Assembly (NCBI GenBank): GCA_902479205.1
Contig: CABSNX010000065.1
Coordinates: forward strand, 1 to 9,688
DNA: 9,688 nt
Reading direction: 5' to 3'
DNA from: an uncultured Collinsella sp.
GTDB taxonomy: Bacteria > Actinomycetota > Coriobacteriia > Coriobacteriales > Coriobacteriaceae
The position numbers and the translations under genes were made by a program. Shown here in pieces: positions 1 through 6,416 of the stretch. The notes beneath the pieces were generated by a model. That model was not told the origin of the DNA, did no database searches, and saw only the letters and a list, made by a program, of their open reading frames with translations. Numbering within the stretch: the first letter of the stretch is position 1; every line of letters begins with the position of its first letter.

Positions 1-42
1 CAAGGCTATTCGTCGGCAGCGTCAGATGTGTATAAGAGACAG
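1..42 (+). other. Illumina Nextera adapter plus i5 index (artefact)
   Basis: This is sequencing-library sequence, not genome. Positions 10-23 read TCGTCGGCAGCGTC and 24-42 read AGATGTGTATAAGAGACAG, the Nextera read-1 adapter and the Tn5 mosaic end. Positions 2-9 (AAGGCTAT) sit where the i5 index belongs and, from memory, match Nextera XT index S520; base 1 (C) fits the last base of the P5 arm. Genomic sequence begins at 43. An ATG at 26-28 lies inside the mosaic end and opens a frame starting MCIRDR, a familiar adapter-derived peptide, that fuses in frame to the beta-galactosidase. It should be trimmed. Confidence 0.98.
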
Positions 43-2854
43 GCTCTCCACGTACGAGCCCGAGTGGGATCACGTGGAAGTTCCGCACCTGTGGCAGGTA
101 GATGGCTACGGCAACCTTGCCTATACCGACGAGGGCTTCCCGTTCCCGGTGGATCAGCCGTTCGTTCCCTCTGACGACCCCACGGGCGTCTACCAGCGCA
201 TCGTCAATCTTCCCGCTGTTCCCGCCGGCGCTCGCGAGATCATTCGCTTTGACGGCATCGAGAGCTATGGCGAGCTGTACGTCAACGGCCAGTTTATCGG
301 CATGACCAAGGGTTCGCGCCTGTCTGCCGAGTTCGACGTGACCGACGCGCTCGTCGAGGGCGACAACCTTTTTGCGGTTAAGGTCCTGCAGTACAGCGAT
401 GGCAGCTATATCGAGGACCAGGATATGTGGTGGGCCTCGGGCATCTTCCGCGATGTGTACCTTATGCAGCGACCCGCCGCGCACCTGGTCGACTTTAGGT
501 TCCGCACGCACCGCGAGGGCGATGCCGCTCTGATTACGCTCGATACGGTTGCCGAGGGCGCAAGCCACGTCGTGTATACGCTCAGCGATGGCGAGAACGT
601 GGTGGCTACGGGTGAGTGCGTCGACGGCCATGCCGAATGCAACGTGACCGATGCCCACTTCTGGAACCCCGAGGACCCCTTCCTCTATGACCTTACGTTT
701 GAGGTCTACGACGGTGACGAGGTCAGCGAGTACGTTCCGCATCGCCAGGGTCTTGCCGAGGTGACGGTCGAGGGCAATCATATCTACCTCAACGGCACTT
801 ACTTTAAGATGCATGGCGTCAACCGCCACGATCACGACGATCACAAGGGCCGCGCCGTGGGCCTCGATCGCATGCGCCGCGACCTGGAGCTCATGAAGCA
901 GCACAACATCAACGCGGTGCGCACGTCCCACTACGCCAACGACCCGCGCTTCTACGAGCTGTGCGATGAGTATGGCATCATGCTGGTCGCCGAGACCGAT
1001 ATGGAGAGCCACGGCTTCGAGAATATCGGCAATATCGCCCTGGTCACCGACGACCCGGCATGGGAGCCGGCCTACGTCGACCGTATTGAGCGCCTGGTGA
1101 TGCAGGAGCGCAACCACGCCTGCATCATTATGTGGTCGATGGGCAACGAGAGCGGCTATGGCTGCAACATCCGTGCAATGTATGCCAAGGCTCACGAGCT
1201 CGATGGTCGTCCGGTCCATTACGAGGAGGACCGCAACGCCGATACCGTTGATGTCATTTCCACGATGTACTCCCGTGTTTCGCAGATGAACGACTTTGGC
1301 GAGCATCCGTTCCCCAAGCCGCGCATCAACTGCGAGTACGGTCACTCCATGGGCAACGGTCCCGGGGGCCTGTCCGAGTACCAGGAGGTCTTCGATCGCT
1401 GGGATTGCATCCAGGGCCAGTTTATTTGGGAATGGTGCGACCACGGTCTGGCTGCTGTGACCGAGGACGGCGTTGCCTACGATATGTATGGTGGCGACAA
1501 CGGCGATTACCCCAACAACAGCAACTTCTGCATCGATGGCATGGTGTTCCCTTGGCAGCAGCCGAGCCCGGGCCTCACTGAGTATGGCCAGGTCATCTGT
1601 CCGGTTCGCATGGCCTACGATGCCGAGGCGGGCGAGCTGACTGTCACCAACAAGCGTTGGTTCACCACCCTCGAGGATGTCTGTCTGTCGGCGGAGACCC
1701 TGGTGGACGGCGACGTAGTGTGCCGCAAGACGCTCGTGCCCGGTGCGGTTGCCCCCGGTGAGTCCGTCCAGCTTCCGCTAGTGATTCACGAGGCCGCGGT
1801 AGGCGAGACCCTGCTGACCGTGCGCGCCTACACCATGGCCGCTCACGTCTGGTGCAAGCCGATGTTCCAACTGGGCGCAAGCCAGTTTGCCATCGCAAAC
1901 CATCCGGCGCCGGCCATCGCCGCCCCCGCTCGTCCTGAGCTTACGGTCGAGGAGACCGAGCAGGAGATTCGCATTCACTCCCTCAACGGCGAGCTGACCT
2001 TCAGCAAGGTAAGCGGCACCGTGAGCGAGTGGAAGGCATCCGGCCGCGACGTCATGGCCTCTGGCCCCCAGGTTGGTTTTTGGCATCCGCTCGTCGACAA
2101 CCACGCCCAGGAGTACGACTCCCTGTGGAAGGACAACTTCATCGATGTGATGCAGACGTCTACCCGCAAGGTTTCTTGGAAGCAGGACGGCAATGCGGTC
2201 GTCGTTACCGTGAGCCAACGTATTGCTCCTCCCGTCCGCGCGTTCGGCATGCGCGTCGAGCTTGTCTACACCGTGCTTCCGAGCGGTCGCGTCGACCTCA
2301 AGGTTTCCGGCGAGCCCTACGGCGACTATTCGGACATTATCCCGCGCATCGGCATCTCCTTTGAGGTTCCCGGTTGCGATCGTGCCGTCGAGTGGTATGG
2401 CCACGGCCCGGGCGAGAACTATCCGGACTCGCTGCGCGCCAACCCGGTCGGTCATTACCGCACTACGGTCGACGACATGTTCACGCCCTACGTTATGCCT
2501 CAGGACTGTGCCAACCGCGAGGGTACCCGCTGGGTTGCCCTGCGCTCGAGCCACGGTGACGGCGTGCTGGTGACCCGTCCGGCTGACGCCGCCTCCAACC
2601 CGTTCTCATTCTCGGCATGGCCCTATAGCTGTGAGGCCATCGATAACGCCAAGCACGTCTACGACCTTGTCAAGGGCGATACGGTCACGGTCAACATCAA
2701 CGACCAGTTGCTCGGCCTTGGCTCGAACTCTTGGGGTTCCGAGGTGCTCGATTCCTATCGCACCCGTTTTGAGAGCTTCAGCTTTGAGGTGTCCCTGCGA
2801 CCGCTGACGTCTGCCGATCTGGCTCAGGCGCTGGCACCCATTAAGGAGGCATAA
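43..2854 (+). CDS. ebgA: Beta-galactosidase large subunit EbgA, GH2 family, 5'-truncated
   Basis: A glycoside hydrolase family 2 enzyme that hydrolyses beta-galactosides such as lactose, presumably in the cytosol. Counting codon 44-46 as residue 1, 936 residues remain. The order is a partial jelly-roll domain (about 1-145, with YTDEGFPFP and EDQDMWW), an Ig-like domain (about 148-250), a TIM barrel (about 258-540), a second Ig-like domain, and a C-terminal beta-sandwich (about 638-936). The acid/base Glu is E369 in WSMGNESGYG and the nucleophile is E431 in NCEYGHSMGNG. A late Trp (W897, in GSNSWGSEVLD) matches the LacZ Trp999 region. The match to E. coli EbgA recalled from memory is closer than to LacZ. 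About 60-65 N-terminal residues and the true start are missing because the contig ends here. No signal peptide can be judged. ebgC follows after 3 nt, which supports the Ebg assignment over LacZ. Confidence 0.95.
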
Positions 2855-2857
2855 GTC

Positions 2858-3313
2858 ATGCATGTCTTTAACTCGCGTGCCGACTTCGATGCTCAGATGA
2901 AGTCCGTCAAGAAGTGGATGCGTACCGGTCAGGCGCTCGATGGCGTTGCCGACCTGCAGCACGACGTGGCGTACTCCATCGGCGACTCGTTGGTGTACTG
3001 GTGGGTCTATGCCCGCGAGGCCGCAACCGCCGACCTGGTCGGTCACCGTCGCTACCATGCCGTGCTCGCTCCGCTCGACGGCGACCTGACTGTCGAGGTT
3101 GCCCCCAAGGCAGGCCTCACCTGCACCCGCGCCTACAGCGATATCGATGATCGCGAGCGCTTTGAGGGTGCGGGGGAGACCGTGACGATTCCCGCCGGCG
3201 GCGTTGCCGTCGTCGAAATTGACGAGGCCTACCGTGTCGTGGCTGATGCCGCGGATCCCCGCGTCGTGGTACTGCACGTGACGGTTGAAGGATATTCCTT
3301 CCCAAACAAGTAG
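2858..3313 (+). CDS. ebgC: Beta-galactosidase small subunit EbgC (YhcH/YjgK/YiaL, DUF386 family)
   Basis: A 151-residue cupin-like small subunit. In E. coli, EbgC assembles with EbgA and is needed for full beta-galactosidase activity. Family landmarks are SIGDSL (40-45), GHRRYHAV (62-69), VAPK (81-84), a GAGETV stretch, DEAYR (122-126), and a C-terminal VTVEGYSFPNK. Length equals E. coli EbgC (about 149 aa). The start at 2858 is set by AAGGAGG at 2843-2849, 8 nt upstream and embedded in the last codons of ebgA, so the pair is probably translationally coupled. Compared with E. coli EbgC from memory (IHEAYR, YFHNK), two histidines are replaced here by Asp122 and Pro. One of these may be a metal ligand in related YhcH proteins, so metal binding may be lost. 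GH2 partner context makes the call firm. Confidence 0.92.
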   Translation: MHVFNSRADFDAQMKSVKKWMRTGQALDGVADLQHDVAYSIGDSLVYWWVYAREAATADLVGHRRYHAVLAPLDGDLTVEVAPKAGLTCTRAYSDIDDRERFEGAGETVTIPAGGVAVVEIDEAYRVVADAADPRVVVLHVTVEGYSFPNK

Positions 3314-3466
3314 TATTCGTCCGCCTGGACGTTTGCTTCGCGCCGTTAAGGGGGATGGCTTTGTTGACTCCCTTTTCCCCATTCCCCTTAGCAGGTGCAC
3401 CGTCCGTGTTTGCACTTGCAGCTCGGACGGGTTTAGATGACATTTAATAGATGATTGGGAGGGCTT
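3314..3466 (+). promoter_or_regulatory. Hairpin-rich leader between ebgC and the permease
   Basis: Non-coding, with three inverted repeats. H1 is CGTCC (3318-3322), loop GCCT, GGACG (3327-3331), followed by TTTGCTT; it is a weak terminator-like hairpin. H2 is TAAGGGGGATGG (3347-3358) against CCATTCCCCTTA (3379-3390), a 12-bp stem with one G-U in RNA and a 20-nt loop. H3 is CCGTCCG (3400-3406) against CGGACGG (3424-3430), 7 bp perfect with a 17-nt loop. The H1 and H3 arms are cross-complementary, so alternative pairings are possible. I see no convincing sigma70 promoter; TTGACT at 3364-3369 lacks a good -10 box. The permease ribosome site GGGAGGG is at 3457-3463. Confidence 0.5.
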
Positions 3467-4930
3467 ATGAGCTCTGAAAAACGAGGAACGATTGGTTCGT
3501 TCGCTCTGCTGGGCATGACGGTCGCCGCCGTGTTCGGTATCAAGAACATCATCAACAACAACGCGGCCATCGGCTTGGCAGCTGCGCCGTCGTTCTTCTT
3601 TGCCACGCTTTTGTACTTTGTCCCCTATACCCTGGTTACCGCCGAGTTCGTCGGCCTCAACAAGGACTCCGAGTCTGGCGTGTACGCATGGGTTAAGACC
3701 TCGATGGGTGGTCGCTGGGCGTTCCTGACGGCATTTAGCTACTGGTTCGTTAACCTGTTCTTCTTTGCGTCCGTCCTGCCCAACGTCATCATCTACGCGA
3801 GCTACGTGTTCTTTGGTGCCAACGCCGAGCTTTCGCAGCTGTGGATCACCATTATCGAGATCGTCGTCTTTGCTATCGCCACGTGGGTTTCGACCAAGGG
3901 CGCTAAGTGGATCGGCTCCATTTCCTCCTTCGGTTCGACCGCGGCTCTCGGCCTGACCGCCGTGTTCATCCTGCTGTCCCTGGCTGCTGCCTTTGGCGGC
4001 GTTGAGTTCGCTACGGCTCCTACTCCCGCTAACATGGCTCCCGACATGAGCAACTTCGCAACTGCGTGGGGCTTCTTCGGTACGCTTGCCTGGATCATCC
4101 AGGGCGTTGGCGGCGCTGAGTCTGTCGGCGTGTTCCTTAACGACCTTAAGGGTGGCGTCAAGGCCTTCGTGCGCACCGTCGTTATCGCCGGCCTGACCAT
4201 CGGCCTTCTGTATGCAGGCGCTTCGCTGCTGGTTAACCTGTTCATCCCCGAGGGCAGCGTTGCCATCTCCACCGGCATCTTCGACGTATTCGGCGCTGTC
4301 TTTGCCCACTTTGGCATTCCCATGGAAGTGTCCACGCGCGTCATCGGCTTGATCCTTCTCGCTGCTACGCTGGGCTCCCTCATGATGTGGACCTCCGCTC
4401 CCATCAAGGTGTTCTTCACCGAGATCCCCAAGGGCGTCTTTGGTAGCAAGATCGTCGAGCTTAACGAGCATGGCATTCCCGCCCGCGCCGCTTGGCTGCA
4501 GTTCGCCATCGTCGTCCCCATCCTGATCATCCCGGCCCTGGGCTCCGGCAACCTCGACGACCTGCTCATGATCGTCACTAACATGACGGCTGCCACTGCT
4601 CTGCTCCCGCCGCTGCTGATCCTGCTTGCCTACTTTATGTTGCGCAAGAACTTCGACGCCGCTCCCCGTGACTTCCGCATGGGCTCGCGCAGCTTTGGCC
4701 TGGTCGTTGCCGCATTCCTGCTTGTGGTCTTCTGCTTCGTGCTTATCTGCGGCACCATTCCGCTCGATCAGCCGCTGTGGCTGACGCTGGTCTACAACGT
4801 TGGCGGCGTGGTTGTCTTCCTGGGCCTTGCCGTGATGTGGTACAACCGCTACATCAACCGTCTGCGCGAGACCGATCCCGAGGCCGCCGAGAGCGAGCTG
4901 CGCCCCTCCGTCCTCGACATGATGGAGTAG
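3467..4930 (+). CDS. APC-superfamily amino acid permease (GadC/YjeM-like)
   Basis: A 487-residue polytopic inner-membrane transporter. About 12 hydrophobic segments are visible, roughly at residues 9-30, 38-62, 85-115, 124-145, 155-178, 200-222, 234-258, 291-318, 343-361, 368-395, 408-431 and 440-462, with a short hydrophilic acidic tail. The first segment has the glycine-rich unwound-helix style of the APC fold (FALLGMTVAAVFGIKNI). SGVYAWVKTSMG after TM2 resembles the GGIYSWV motif of the GadC/YjeM group, and GGAESVGVF lies in TM6. The likely role is uptake or exchange of an amino acid or amine; the substrate cannot be told. I chose ATG 3467 because GGGAGGG (3457-3463) sits just upstream, whereas the in-frame TTG at 3455 would lie before that site. 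It follows ebgAC by 153 nt but is not a sugar-transporter type, so a shared pathway is doubtful. Confidence 0.85.
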   Translation: MSSEKRGTIGSFALLGMTVAAVFGIKNIINNNAAIGLAAAPSFFFATLLYFVPYTLVTAEFVGLNKDSESGVYAWVKTSMGGRWAFLTAFSYWFVNLFFFASVLPNVIIYASYVFFGANAELSQLWITIIEIVVFAIATWVSTKGAKWIGSISSFGSTAALGLTAVFILLSLAAAFGGVEFATAPTPANMAPDMSNFATAWGFFGTLAWIIQGVGGAESVGVFLNDLKGGVKAFVRTVVIAGLTIGLLYAGASLLVNLFIPEGSVAISTGIFDVFGAVFAHFGIPMEVSTRVIGLILLAATLGSLMMWTSAPIKVFFTEIPKGVFGSKIVELNEHGIPARAAWLQFAIVVPILIIPALGSGNLDDLLMIVTNMTAATALLPPLLILLAYFMLRKNFDAAPRDFRMGSRSFGLVVAAFLLVVFCFVLICGTIPLDQPLWLTLVYNVGGVVVFLGLAVMWYNRYINRLRETDPEAAESELRPSVLDMME

Positions 4931-4977
4931 CGGCTAGGATTAATCTACGGCTGTGGAATAAATCGATTCCCTTTCCT

Positions 4978-5014
4978 AAGGAGGGGCCTTACGAGGCCCC
5001 TCCTTTTGTGTTTT
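4978..5014 (+). terminator. Strong Rho-independent terminator after the permease
   Basis: A perfect 12-bp stem: AAGGAGGGGCCT (4978-4989), loop TACG, AGGCCCCTCCTT (4994-5005), then TTGTGTTTT. It is placed 48 nt after the permease stop, so the permease unit ends here. The stem is symmetrical, but only the + strand has the T-rich tail immediately after it. Confidence 0.95.
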
Positions 5015-5027
5015 GGGGCATGGTTTT

Positions 5028-5263
5028 GGACCTTGTGGTCAAAAAATGCCAAATATGAGTACTGTTGCAAAAGAGGTGTCATATCTATCGGCCGGTTTTG
5101 AGCAAAAATGGACTCAAAATCAATTTATCTAACCCCCTTTAAAGGGCGTTTGACGGCTTTCAACCTCTTCGAATCGCTCAAAGTAGGCAATTTGCTCTCG
5201 ATTTTGCTGCTACTAAATTGGTGACAGTACTCATATTTGCCACTTTTTGACCACGGGGTATCC
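5028..5263. repeat. Inverted-repeat-bounded non-coding element (MITE-like or structured RNA)
   Basis: Arms at 5035-5065 and 5224-5254 are 31-nt inverted repeats with 29 of 31 positions complementary. Each contains AAATATGAGTACTGT or its complement. In RNA the stem extends outwards through CCTT (5031-5034) against GGGG (5255-5258), then GGA (5028-5030) against TCC (5261-5263) after a 2-nt bulge. Inside are AAGAGGT (5071-5077) with ACCTCTT (5163-5169), TTTTGAG (5096-5102) with CTCAAAA (5113-5119), and a near-perfect palindrome at 5131-5150 close to the centre. A bulged GTAG/CTAC hairpin lies to the right. The interior is AT-rich against GC-rich neighbours and holds no credible ORF. I see no clear target-site duplication. 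It fills most of the 5015-5352 gap between a terminator and the HPr gene. It could be a non-autonomous mobile repeat, an RNase III-type processing hairpin, or a folded RNA. Confidence 0.8.
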
Positions 5264-5273
5264 GGAGGGGCTC

Positions 5274-5310
5274 TCGACAAGCATCTAACGCTACAATAAC
5301 TACCACGTGG
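5274..5310 (+). promoter_or_regulatory. Possible promoter and palindrome ahead of the HPr gene
   Basis: TACAAT at 5292-5297 is a 5/6 match to the -10 consensus. TCGACA at 5274-5279 is a 5/6 match to -35, but the spacer is only 12 nt, which is too short for a standard sigma70 promoter, so the -35 may be incidental. A perfect 8-bp palindrome, CCACGTGG, lies at 5303-5310, about where transcription would begin, and could be an operator. Confidence 0.35.
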
Positions 5311-5352
5311 CTGGGTTTTGCCGGCCGAATGTGCGATGTCGTGGGAGGGGAC

Positions 5353-5601
5353 ATGGTCGAGTTTACAAAGACGATTAAAGATCCGTTGGGACTACATGCC
5401 CGCCCGGTTGCGTTGCTCTATGACATCATTGCCAAGCATCGTAGCGACGTGTCGGTCAGCATCGGTGACCGTCATACCGACGGTCGCGACGTTATGGGCC
5501 TCATGGCTCTCTACGGCGAGTGCGGCGAGGACATCATCTTCCGCGTTTCGGGCGTGGATGAGGCTTCCTGCGTTACGTCGATTAGAAACCTCTCGCTTTA
5601 A
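5353..5601 (+). CDS. ptsH: HPr-family phosphocarrier protein with Asp46
   Basis: An 82-residue HPr-like protein, the small cytosolic carrier that takes phosphate from enzyme I at His15 and passes it to PTS EIIA domains. With ATG 5353 as the start, the phosphorylation motif GLHARP falls exactly at G13-P18, giving His15 and Arg17 in canonical positions. This and the purine-rich site GGGAGGGG (5343-5350) support the start over the in-frame ATG at 5329. The second landmark, normally Ser46-x-Met-Gly, reads D46-V-M-G-L-M, so the residue phosphorylated by HPr kinase in Firmicutes is an acidic Asp. The C-terminus is a few residues shorter than the usual 85-90. No ptsI or EII gene lies nearby, and a terminator on each side makes it monocistronic. 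It could serve sugar transport or a regulatory branch. Confidence 0.88.
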   Translation: MVEFTKTIKDPLGLHARPVALLYDIIAKHRSDVSVSIGDRHTDGRDVMGLMALYGECGEDIIFRVSGVDEASCVTSIRNLSL

Positions 5602-5610
5602 GCATGATAG

Positions 5611-5650
5611 GGCGCGGTAAAGGATGGTCCTTTGCCGCGCCTTTTTGTTT
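5611..5650 (+). terminator. Rho-independent terminator after the HPr gene
   Basis: A 14-bp stem with one U-G pair: GGCGCGGTAAAGGA (5611-5624), loop TGG, TCCTTTGCCGCGCC (5628-5641), followed by TTTTTGTTT. It begins 9 nt after the stop codon of the HPr gene. Confidence 0.95.
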
Positions 5651-5659
5651 CGTATAGGA

Positions 5660-5747
5660 AACTTTTTCGAAATCTGAATGGGGACCCTTTCCAAAAAGTT
5701 AACCGCGTGCTAGTTTACTTAAGCGAACATAGACGTGGTTAACTTTT
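5660..5747 (+). promoter_or_regulatory. feoA leader with paired AAGTTAACC half-sites
   Basis: AAAAGTTAACCGCGT (5694-5708) and ACGTGGTTAACTTTT (5733-5747) are inverted copies, 15 bp with a single G-T pair, 24 nt apart. A further AACTTTTT (5660-5667) is complementary to AAAAAGTT at 5693-5700, so the middle arm can pair with either side. A weak promoter, TTTCCA (5688-5693) and TAGTTT (5711-5716) with a 17-nt spacer, would place the left half-site between the boxes. That position suits a repressor site. Iron-responsive control (DtxR/IdeR type) is inferred from the downstream genes only. Confidence 0.5.
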
Positions 5748-5789
5748 ATCGCGTCGATGTTGAGGACGAACTGACGTTAGGAGCAACTC

Positions 5790-6032
5790 ATGTCTTGCGG
5801 ACCGCAGATGCCGGCCATGCCGCTTTCGATGGTAAAAGCGGGCGAAACCGTGCGCGTGTCTCGTGTAAAGGGCAATGAGGACATGAAACACCACCTCAAG
5901 GACCTCGGCTTTGTCGAGGGCAACGAAATCCACGTGGTGAGCTCGAGTGGTGCCAATATCATCGTCACGGTGCTGGGCGCACGCTTTGGCATCGATTCCA
6001 AGGTTGCCATGCACATCATGACCGTCGGTTAG
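5790..6032 (+). CDS. feoA: FeoA-family protein (first copy)
   Basis: An 80-residue SH3-like FeoA domain protein, a cytosolic partner thought to act on the FeoB ferrous-iron transporter. The core runs from MVKAGETVRVSRV to the C-terminus, with the conserved HLKDLGFVEGNEI turn at about residues 35-47 and the closing strand pair NIIVTVLGARFGIDSKVAMHIM. A 12-residue extension, MSCGPQMPAMPL, precedes the core and carries a Cys at position 3. The start is backed by TAGGAG (5778-5783), 6 nt upstream. It lacks the PLGDPVEI-x-VRGYELS signature found in the second copy, so the two are different FeoA subtypes rather than a recent duplication. The next gene follows after 39 nt, implying one transcript. 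Confidence 0.9.
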   Translation: MSCGPQMPAMPLSMVKAGETVRVSRVKGNEDMKHHLKDLGFVEGNEIHVVSSSGANIIVTVLGARFGIDSKVAMHIMTVG

Positions 6033-6071
6033 TCCGCAGCATTTCATAAAAACCGAAAGGGGGACAAGAGG

Positions 6072-6293
6072 ATGAAGACGTTGGGTGACGTTAAGGTGGG
6101 CGAGAGCTCCACCATCGTCAAGCTTCACGGTGAGGGTGCGCTTCGCCGCCACCTTATGGACCTGGGGCTCATCAAGGGCACTTCGTTCAAGGTCGTGAAG
6201 GTTGCACCGCTCGGCGATCCGGTCGAGATCAACGTGCGCGGCTACGAGCTTTCCATCCGCAAGGAGGAGGCGGCCGTCGTCGAGGTCCAGTAA
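6072..6293 (+). CDS. feoA: FeoA-family protein (second copy, canonical type)
   Basis: A 73-residue FeoA of the standard length and sequence type. Landmarks are an N-terminal TLGDVKVGESSTIVKL, the RRHLMDLGLIKGT turn (about 31-43), and APLGDPVEINVRGYELSIRKEEA near the end, here only summarised as the PLGDPVEI and VRGYELS blocks typical of FeoB-linked FeoA. It probably binds the cytosolic part of FeoB and tunes transport. AAGGGGG at 6057-6063 is the likely ribosome site, 8 nt ahead of ATG; a second purine run, AAGAGG, touches the start. It lies between the first feoA and feoB, 123 nt before feoB, with a possible separate control site in that gap. Confidence 0.95.
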   Translation: MKTLGDVKVGESSTIVKLHGEGALRRHLMDLGLIKGTSFKVVKVAPLGDPVEINVRGYELSIRKEEAAVVEVQ

Positions 6294-6313
6294 GGGCTTG
6301 CGGCGTATATTTC

Positions 6314-6355
6314 TGCAGGTAAAGTTAGGTATTTCTAACTTAATGCTGCAACTTT
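6314..6355 (+). promoter_or_regulatory. Iron-box-like inverted repeat upstream of feoB
   Basis: AAGTTAG (6322-6328) and CTAACTT (6335-6341) form a perfect 7-bp inverted repeat around a 6-nt spacer, nested in TGCAG (6314-6318) and CTGCA (6346-6350). The 19-mer at 6325-6343, TTAGGTATTTCTAACTTAA, agrees at 14 of 19 positions with the mycobacterial IdeR box as I recall it (TTAGGTTAGGCTAACCTAA), although its own symmetry centre is offset. A further AACTTT lies at 6350-6355. It suggests feoB can be controlled separately from the two feoA genes. I found no good -35/-10 pair, so it could instead be an RNA hairpin. Confidence 0.45.
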
Positions 6356-6416
6356 GAAGCACATTATCCAGCCTGCGCGGAGAAAGCAGCGCGGGCACAC
6401 AAGGAAGAAGGATTGA

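Noticed and set aside
26..43. ATG at 26 as the start of the beta-galactosidase
   Set aside because: It lies within the Tn5 mosaic-end adapter; genomic sequence starts at 43.
1778..2554. 258-codon open frame on the - strand within ebgA
   Set aside because: Antisense shadow of a conserved coding region, with no ribosome site or recognisable domain.
3455..3466. TTG at 3455 as the permease start
   Set aside because: The Shine-Dalgarno GGGAGGG (3457-3463) would lie inside the coding region; ATG 3467 is correctly placed after it.
2606..4471. 621-codon open frame on the - strand
   Set aside because: It runs antisense to three well-supported genes (ebgA, ebgC and the permease) and across their spacer, has biased low-complexity composition, and resembles no family. 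Long antisense frames are expected with high GC3 codon use.
5028..5263. CRISPR array or insertion sequence with its own transposase
   Set aside because: There is just one pair of inverted arms, no spaced direct repeats, and no transposase frame inside.
5329..5352. ATG at 5329 as the HPr start
   Set aside because: It would move the active-site His from position 15 to 23 and put the ribosome site inside the gene.
4931..5352. A small protein gene in the gap between the permease and HPr
   Set aside because: The only frames here are short tails of shadow frames without ribosome sites; the sequence is better explained by a terminator and the inverted-repeat element.
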